Source of the DNA: JAGNRR01 sp964389575 | GTDB taxonomy: Bacteria; Bacteroidota; Bacteroidia; Chitinophagales; Chitinophagaceae | NCBI GenBank assembly: GCA_964389575.1 | Contig: CAYMFF010000001.1 | Span: 16,557-80,556, forward strand | Direction: 5' to 3' | DNA: 64,000 nt | Shown: positions 59,170 to 64,000 of the stretch, piece after piece | Layout of the letters: the number at the start of each line of letters is the position of its first letter | Numbering within the stretch: the stretch's first letter is position 1 | Made by a program: the position numbers and the translations under genes | Notes under the pieces: generated by a model | Told to the model about the DNA's origin: nothing | What the model saw: the letters and a program-made list of their open reading frames with translations, nothing else | Databases searched by the model: none

Positions 59170-59625
59170 ATGAGAAAATATATACTACTATTTCTTCTAA
59201 TCTTTATTTTGGCTTTGACGGGATATGTCTGGTTTTTCTACTACAAAGTTTACAGTGTAGGCGATCGTTTCGGGACGCTTAAGAAGTTTTCTATGAAGGG
59301 AGATATTTTTAAGACCTACGAAGGTGAGATTGTGGTGTTGGATTATTTTCCTGGATCTGGTGGTAATAACAAAGGGAACAAATTCTATTTCTCAGTTTCT
59401 GATACCAAAGTAGGCGAGCAATTGCGTGAGATAATTCGATCAGGTAATTCCAAAAATGTGACAGTTCGTTATCTTCAGTATCGAAAGAGTTTGCCGTGGC
59501 GCGGCGAAAACTACAATGGCAAAAATGAAAATGTTGGTCAGTATATAGTGGATAAGGTTGATGTTCAGGCTCGTGGGACAAATTCACAAAGCAATACCAA
59601 TGGCTTTAATAGTCAAGGGCTTTAA
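59170..59625 (+). CDS. Small membrane-anchored protein of unknown function
   Basis: 151 residues from ATG 59170. The N-terminus is an anchor (YILLFLLIFILALTGYVWFF). After it comes a beta-rich extracytoplasmic domain (VYSVGDRFGTLKKFS, EIVVLDYFPGSGGN, NVTVRYLQYRK) ending in an Asn/Gln/Ser-rich tail. The first half resembles small 6-phosphogluconate-dehydrogenase-like envelope proteins seen in Bacteroidota, but I cannot name a family. It is convergent with the RsmI-like gene with no gap between stops. Confidence 0.65.
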   Translation: MRKYILLFLLIFILALTGYVWFFYYKVYSVGDRFGTLKKFSMKGDIFKTYEGEIVVLDYFPGSGGNNKGNKFYFSVSDTKVGEQLREIIRSGNSKNVTVRYLQYRKSLPWRGENYNGKNENVGQYIVDKVDVQARGTNSQSNTNGFNSQGL

Positions 59626-60318
59626 TTATCCGGAATAAATAGCAAACACTGCTGGCTTTTTGTGAAAGTCTACTGTTTTTGACGCCCAATTTTTTATTGA
59701 GTCAGAAATAATTAATTCATCAGGAGCTGTGAGATTTGCGGCTATGCACAGTTTGGTATTTGGGTGTAGTTTTTCTATTAGCTTATCTTTTAATTTATTA
59801 TTTCGATAGGGTGTTTCGATAAAGAGAAATGTCTTTTTTTGATTTCTACTTTTGTTTTCTAGCTCTGTGATTTTTTTATCCAAAGCGGGTTGCTTATTTG
59901 GCAGGTAGCCTTCGAATGAAAAAGATTGACCGTTGAATCCACTAGCCATCAGGGTTAGCAGTATTGAATTAGGGCCAATTAATGGTTTGATCTGTACGTT
60001 GTTTTTGTGAGCAATTTCCACAAGTTCTTTACCTGGGTCGGCAACAGCTGGGCAGCCGCAGTCAGACAATAGTCCTATTGACTTTCCTTGTTTGAATAAG
60101 TCTTCGGCTTTTAAGATATCTTGTTTGGTATGTTCGTTTATCAATAAAAAAGTAGAGCCGTCAATATCAAACGTTCTATCAACTTTTCGCAAAAAACGTC
60201 GCGCGGTTCTTAAATCTTCTATGTAAAAAACGGTTAACGATTTAATGATATTAATCGTTTCTTGTGGAATACAATTAATATTCTCAGGGCTTAAGGCAGA
60301 AGGAATGATGTAGAGCAT
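59626..60318 (-). CDS. RsmI-like tetrapyrrole-methylase-family protein
   Basis: A 230-residue protein of the tetrapyrrole methylase superfamily, closest to RsmI (16S rRNA 2'-O-methylation of C1402) but shorter. The N-terminal strand MLYIIPSALSP lacks the usual GTPIGN motif. Other elements are the acidic FYIEDLRTARRFLRKV segment, the LSDCGCPAVADPG loop, IGPNSILLTLMASGF and SFEGYLPNK. This shorter type, found in Bacteroidota as a paralogue of RsmI, has no firm function. Its start abuts the stop of the EI24 gene with no gap. Confidence 0.8.
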   Translation of the reverse strand: MLYIIPSALSPENINCIPQETINIIKSLTVFYIEDLRTARRFLRKVDRTFDIDGSTFLLINEHTKQDILKAEDLFKQGKSIGLLSDCGCPAVADPGKELVEIAHKNNVQIKPLIGPNSILLTLMASGFNGQSFSFEGYLPNKQPALDKKITELENKSRNQKKTFLFIETPYRNNKLKDKLIEKLHPNTKLCIAANLTAPDELIISDSIKNWASKTVDFHKKPAVFAIYSG

Positions 60319-61083
60319 TTACTTTTTTTCTATAATATGAAAATAGGAAATCATTGCTGCTATGGCTGAAATTGGTGCAATAAAAATTACACCAATAACA
60401 GGTAACAAAACCATGCTAGCATAAAAAATTAAACCATTACCTAATGCCAATCCTCTGTGAGATTTTATCCATTTTATACTTTGGCGCATTGTTTTTTTGT
60501 CACGTTCATTACAGTAGTCTAACATGGCAAATCCGTAATAGTAAGCATCAAGCATTAATATCAAAAATGCGAAGACAAAACCAATGACCGGAATGAAACT
60601 AAGAATGAATAATAGTAAGGTGAGCAGTAATTGTTTAAACAAGTTTCGAATAGAAATTCGAATACCTCTAATAATATCCTTGATAAATTGACCGAGTACA
60701 AAAGGGTAGCTAACTCCTTTGTACTTCTCAGCGCCCTTTTCTGATATATAAGCATACAAGGGAGAGGCGAGTGCCAAGAAAACAAATTTATAAAATGAAA
60801 TAAATAAAAAGAAAGTAGCGATGTTGATGCCAACTTTGAAAATGCTGATTACCCAAGGAGCATCTTCAAAAAAAGAGTTCCATTTTTTTACCCACGATAA
60901 ATTCATGATCCATTCAATCAGCGCGTTATTTCCGGTATAGATACCAAACCCACATATGGCTAGAATCAATAGAAAAAGCAGGAAAGAAACAAAAAGTAAT
61001 GGAAACATTTTATGCTTACGCACTAATTTAATCGCATCGCCGTAATGACGTATGGCCAACAGTATTTCTTCTAGGAAGGACAT
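60319..61083 (-). CDS. EI24/CysZ-like membrane protein
   Basis: A 254-residue integral membrane protein with four to six helices (residues about 28-50, 78-105, 150-180 and 210-245). It matches the EI24 domain: FKQLLLTLLLFILSFIPVIG, then AFLILMLDAYYYGFAMLDY and WIKSHRGLALGNGLIFY. EI24 proteins include the sulfate transporter CysZ. A role in sulfate uptake is possible but not shown. The downstream methylase gene begins where this one stops, so they are one transcription unit. Confidence 0.85.
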   Translation of the reverse strand: MSFLEEILLAIRHYGDAIKLVRKHKMFPLLFVSFLLFLLILAICGFGIYTGNNALIEWIMNLSWVKKWNSFFEDAPWVISIFKVGINIATFFLFISFYKFVFLALASPLYAYISEKGAEKYKGVSYPFVLGQFIKDIIRGIRISIRNLFKQLLLTLLLFILSFIPVIGFVFAFLILMLDAYYYGFAMLDYCNERDKKTMRQSIKWIKSHRGLALGNGLIFYASMVLLPVIGVIFIAPISAIAAMISYFHIIEKK

Positions 61084-61168
61084 AAATCAAATATAATACC
61101 CACAGCAAGAAAAGTTATAAAAAGCCAAAATCTGAATAAATTAGCTTCGCTTTATAAAAGGAAAGCTG

Positions 61169-61176
61169 TAAATTTG
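61169..61176 (+). promoter_or_regulatory. -7 promoter box for dxs
   Basis: TAAATTTG is a perfect TAnnTTTG box 16 nt before the dxs ATG. Confidence 0.5.
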
Positions 61177-61192
61177 AAGGAACGTATTATTT

Positions 61193-63106
61193 ATGAAATA
61201 TACACCCGGTCCGCTACTAGCAAAAATTGACTCCCCAACTGATTTAAAGAAACTTAAAAAGCACGAGCTGGTTCAGCTTTCGCAAGAGTTGCGTCAATAT
61301 ATAATTGACATTGTAAGTGTCAATGGAGGTCATTTTGGAGCTAGTTTAGGAGTGGTGGAACTTACTGTCGCACTGCACTATGTGTTGAATACTCCTGATG
61401 ACCAACTCGTTTGGGATGTAGGTCACCAAGCTTATGGACATAAAATATTAACGGGACGGAGAGATAATTTTCATACCAATAGAAAATATGGCGGTTTAAG
61501 TGGATTCCCTAAAAGAAGCGAAAGCCAATATGATACATTTGGAGTAGGCCACAGTTCTACTTCTATTTCGGCAGCTTTGGGCATGGCAATTGCTTCGCGC
61601 TTAAATGGAGATAATGAAAAACAACATGTTGCTGTAATTGGAGATGGAGCCATGACGGCTGGATTACCTTTTGAAGCTTTACAACACGCGGGTGTTGACA
61701 ATTCAAATCTATTAATTATTCTGAATGATAATAATATGAGTATCGATCCGAATGTGGGTGGACTCAGAGAGTATCTCACTGATATCACAACTTCAAAAAC
61801 TTACAATAAAGTTCGAGATGATATCTGGAACTTACTAGGCAAATTACCTTTTGGGCAAACACAACAAAAATTAGCTTCTAAAGTGGACTCTGCAGTGAAG
61901 GGTATTATTTCAAAGTCTTCTAACTTATTTGAATCTTTGGGTGTTCGTTACTTTGGTCCGGTTGATGGTCATAATGTAACGGCACTAGTTGATATGATAG
62001 GTGATTTGAATAAAATAAAGGGTCCTAAACTTTTACATATTATTACTAAGAAAGGGAAAGGATACGATAAGGCAGAGGTAGATCAAACTACATGGCACGC
62101 ACCAGGCTTATTTGATAAAGTAACGGGAGAGCGTCAAAAAGTAGTTTTTGATACTCCGCAACCGCCCAAATATCAAGACGTATTTGGTAAAACAATTATA
62201 GAATTAGCAAAAGAAAATAAAGACATTATGGGTATTACGCCTGCAATGCCTTCTGGTTCTTCGCTTAAATATATGATGGCTGAAATGCCTGATAGAGCGT
62301 TAGATGTAGGAATTTGTGAGCAACACGCCGTTACGGTTAGTGCTGGTTTAGCCACTCAAGGTAAAAAAGTTTTTTGTCATATTTACTCTTCTTTTATGCA
62401 ACGAGCTTATGACCAAGTTGTTCATGATGTTGCCATTCAAAAACTACCTGTAATTTTCTGTTTGGATAGAGCTGGTGTGGCAGGAGATGATGGCCCAACG
62501 CATCATGGTGCTTATGATATTGCTTATATGCGTTGTGTTCCTAACATGATAGTTAGTGCACCTATGAATGAGTCTGAGTTGAGAAACTTAATGTTTACCG
62601 CTCAGTTGCCCGAGCAAAACTTACCCTTTTCAATGCGATATCCAAGAGGTCAAGGTGTAATGCCACATTGGGAAACACCACTTGAGAAATTAGAAATCGG
62701 TAAAGGAAGAAAGTTACAAGCTGGCGACGATATTGCGATACTCAGTTTTGGTCACCCAGGTAATTTTGTTACCGATGCAATTTCTGAGCTCGAAGGTATT
62801 TCGGTTGCTCATTATGATATGCGATTTGTAAAACCGATAGATGAAGAAATTCTACACGAAGTTGGGAAAAAGCATACGAGAATTATAACGATTGAAGACG
62901 GAACGATTGTGGGTGGTTTTGGAAGTGCTTGTCTCGAGTTTTTTGCTCAACACAATTACAATCCAACTTTAGAAATGTTAGGTATGCCAGATAGAATTGT
63001 CGAGCATGGTAAGCAACCACAACTTTGGGACGAGTGTGGTTATGATGCTAAGGCTGTTGTGGCTAAGGTTAAAGAGATGGTGGCCGTTGAATTAAGAGTA
63101 GTTTAA
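61193..63106 (+). CDS. dxs: 1-deoxy-D-xylulose-5-phosphate synthase
   Basis: A 637-residue TPP-dependent transketolase-type enzyme. It joins pyruvate and glyceraldehyde 3-phosphate, the first step of the MEP isoprenoid pathway. The TPP motif is GDGAMTAGLPFEALQHAG...LNDNNMSID. The N-terminal VWDVGHQAYGHKILTGR and the central VGICEQHAVTVSAGLATQG with the catalytic Glu are clear. LDRAGVAGDDGPTHHGAYD is the DXS-specific domain II block. The C-terminal domain starts around DIAILSFG. Length is normal. A small membrane protein gene follows by five nt. Confidence 0.97.
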   Translation: MKYTPGPLLAKIDSPTDLKKLKKHELVQLSQELRQYIIDIVSVNGGHFGASLGVVELTVALHYVLNTPDDQLVWDVGHQAYGHKILTGRRDNFHTNRKYGGLSGFPKRSESQYDTFGVGHSSTSISAALGMAIASRLNGDNEKQHVAVIGDGAMTAGLPFEALQHAGVDNSNLLIILNDNNMSIDPNVGGLREYLTDITTSKTYNKVRDDIWNLLGKLPFGQTQQKLASKVDSAVKGIISKSSNLFESLGVRYFGPVDGHNVTALVDMIGDLNKIKGPKLLHIITKKGKGYDKAEVDQTTWHAPGLFDKVTGERQKVVFDTPQPPKYQDVFGKTIIELAKENKDIMGITPAMPSGSSLKYMMAEMPDRALDVGICEQHAVTVSAGLATQGKKVFCHIYSSFMQRAYDQVVHDVAIQKLPVIFCLDRAGVAGDDGPTHHGAYDIAYMRCVPNMIVSAPMNESELRNLMFTAQLPEQNLPFSMRYPRGQGVMPHWETPLEKLEIGKGRKLQAGDDIAILSFGHPGNFVTDAISELEGISVAHYDMRFVKPIDEEILHEVGKKHTRIITIEDGTIVGGFGSACLEFFAQHNYNPTLEMLGMPDRIVEHGKQPQLWDECGYDAKAVVAKVKEMVAVELRVV

Positions 63107-63111
63107 TCTAA

Positions 63112-63753
63112 ATGCTCAAGAAAGAAAGAATATATCATATCCTTTTAGGATCTATTCTTTCACTTTTAATCTACGCAACTTTTTTCATTGTTTTTTGGCG
63201 TCAGGGTATTGATGTTATTGAAAGCTTATCGAAGGCAATTTGGCCAACATTTATTTTTCTAGCGATACCGGTAATTATAATTGTTTTAAACTTGTCGCCT
63301 TTGATACTTTTTAAAAGGCCAATAAGGAGTATATCATCTTTTTATAAATCAATTTCTATAGGACCGTTAATAGCATTCATTTTTGCTATTGGTTGGTATT
63401 TTTATCAGCATGCAAATAGATTTGGAGAGTATAATTATTTTAGTCAACTTTCTAGTTCACAAGCAAAAGAGATTATTGATTCTATAGATTTAATTGAAGG
63501 GAATACAGATTATAAGATAATTGTCTCTGGTCATGAGAAGTTGGATAGCCTAGATAAACAAACAGTTTTTTACCAATCAAATAAGAAGATTAAGATATTC
63601 GAAGTGTTGATAGGTAAAAATGGATTATTAAAGGTCTTAAAACAAGGAAACTTTGAAGATGATATGGATGCATCGGAAAATTTTGAATTGATAGAACGGA
63701 TCCATAATGCAAAAGAAATTATGGATTCTTTGAAAATTTCAAACCCTAACTAA
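63112..63753 (+). CDS. Membrane protein of unknown function
   Basis: 213 residues with three N-terminal transmembrane helices (residues 10-30, 43-67 and 85-103) and a soluble C-terminal half (YFSQLSSSQAKEIIDSIDL, then a charged beta-rich region). There is no motif I recognise. It is five nt after dxs and thus cotranscribed, but this need not mean a shared function. Confidence 0.62.
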   Translation: MLKKERIYHILLGSILSLLIYATFFIVFWRQGIDVIESLSKAIWPTFIFLAIPVIIIVLNLSPLILFKRPIRSISSFYKSISIGPLIAFIFAIGWYFYQHANRFGEYNYFSQLSSSQAKEIIDSIDLIEGNTDYKIIVSGHEKLDSLDKQTVFYQSNKKIKIFEVLIGKNGLLKVLKQGNFEDDMDASENFELIERIHNAKEIMDSLKISNPN

Positions 63754-63828
63754 TATACATATAACGTCAAACTTCGGCTCAATATTAAATTATTTTGTAA
63801 CCTAAAAAACTCAATTACCACGCTTGGG

Positions 63829-63846
63829 GTCGGCATCTCGGCCGAC
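63829..63846. other. Short GC-rich inverted repeat downstream of the dxs operon
   Basis: GTCGGC (63829-63834) and GCCGAC (63841-63846) pair perfectly with a 6-nt loop (ATCTCG). It lies in the gap between the convergent genes and next to a longer hairpin. A seven-A run follows on the plus strand, that is, a T-run precedes it on the minus strand, so it is not a plus-strand terminator. Confidence 0.45.
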
Positions 63847-63856
63847 AAAAAAATAA

Positions 63857-63882
63857 ATAATCCAAGCCGAAGCTTGGATTAT
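63857..63882 (-). terminator. Terminator of the minus-strand gene at the window end
   Basis: ATAATCCAAGC and GCTTGGATTAT form a perfect 11-bp stem with the tetraloop CGAA. On the minus strand a T-rich tract (TTATTTATTTTTTTG) follows, so it is a classical intrinsic terminator for the gene ending at 63904. Confidence 0.85.
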
Positions 63883-63903
63883 AGTTTATCAACTTGTAAT
63901 AAA

Positions 63904-64000
63904 TTAAGGCGTGGCATTAACGATAGCATCTCGTGTGTATTCTAGTTCACCCATTCTAAATGTTCGTGCAAAGATGCCAAAACTCGATCTGCAATTAAGT
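63904..64000 (-). CDS. C-terminal end of an unrecognised protein (partial)
   Basis: The last 32 codons of a minus-strand gene that continues beyond the window. The frame is open to the edge and ends at TAA (63906-63904). The encoded end reads ARTFRMGELEYTRDAIVNAT plus a final Pro, preceded by LNCRSSFGIF. It is followed by an intrinsic terminator. The short piece does not allow a family call. Confidence 0.6.
   Translation of the reverse strand, partial: LNCRSSFGIFARTFRMGELEYTRDAIVNATP

Noticed and set aside
1..64000. CRISPR arrays, insertion sequences, prophage or integrase genes
   Set aside because: No array of direct repeats with unique spacers, no transposase or integrase gene, and no phage structural gene was found. 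The only tandem array has no spacers.

Overview
The window is chromosomal DNA from a member of the phylum Bacteroidota. It is AT-rich and starts lack Shine-Dalgarno sequences. Many genes instead carry the phylum's -7 promoter box (TAnnTTTG). Phylum-typical content includes a gliding/type IX-type C-terminal domain protein, a TonB-dependent receptor with a surface propeller lipoprotein, an energy transducer with N-terminal repeats, bacillithiol synthase BshA, an RicT-like PSP1 protein, a DUF3822-rsmD-coaD block and YiaA/B, WG-repeat and VPS10-propeller proteins. MqnE indicates menaquinone made by the futalosine route. The genus cannot be fixed from this window. It reads as ordinary core and accessory chromosome: no insertion sequence, prophage, CRISPR array or rRNA operon was seen.

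Layout. 1-1.7 kb: end of a rhomboid protease, a wrecked tRNA-Ser copy carrying two palindromic insertions, a GIY-YIG nuclease gene, and an intact tRNA-Ser(GGA). 0.9-8.2 kb: a deacetylase-TatD-NAGPA operon, gltX, marC, a TonB-type protein, a run of small secreted proteins, and ccmB. 8.2-15 kb: accC, a small lipoprotein, a GtrA protein, and a minus-strand operon DUF3822-rsmD-coaD-methyltransferase-bshA. 15-25.9 kb: a MATE pump, a TPR protein, a large C-terminal-domain adhesin-like protein, waaA, and nucleotide-sugar genes (DegT aminotransferase, UDP-glucose dehydrogenase, UDP-glucuronate decarboxylase). 26-32 kb: TPR proteins, dapD, a heptosyltransferase-like GT9, a threonylcarbamoyl-AMP synthase and the RicT homologue. 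32-36.4 kb: PadR-PspC and a PhoB/PhoR-type two-component pair. 36.5-43 kb: a TPR protein, cytochrome c, two signal peptidases I, a short PriA and mqnE. 43-52.7 kb: secreted and envelope proteins (VPS10 propeller, DUF2314, OmpA, WG repeats), an unusual 21-bp repeat array and a DEAD-box helicase. 52.7-56 kb: a cobalamin-riboswitch-controlled uptake pair. 56-64 kb: ffh, small secreted proteins, an RsmI-like methylase, an EI24 protein, dxs and the tail of one more gene.

How the genes fit together. Much of the content serves the cell envelope and its sugars: UDP-glucuronate and UDP-xylose supply, Kdo transfer, GtrA, GT9, deacetylase, OmpA, two LepBs and SRP. Translation and RNA functions form a second group (gltX, tRNA-Ser, tsaC-type, rsmD, RsmI-like, DEAD-box). 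Cofactor and central metabolism form a third (accC, coaD, bshA, dapD, mqnE, dxs, ccmB, B12 uptake).

Observations most worth checking: (1) the disrupted tRNA-Ser with two near-identical 24-nt palindromic insertions, paired with an intact copy across a GIY-YIG gene; (2) an eight-unit repeat array with an exact 21-bp period at 50.77-50.93 kb; (3) a PriA without its N-terminal 3'-DNA-binding domain but with its own canonical promoter; (4) an RsmD with Gly in place of the catalytic-motif Asp/Asn; (5) at least eight genes whose -7 box ends 5-8 nt before the start codon, predicting leaderless mRNAs.
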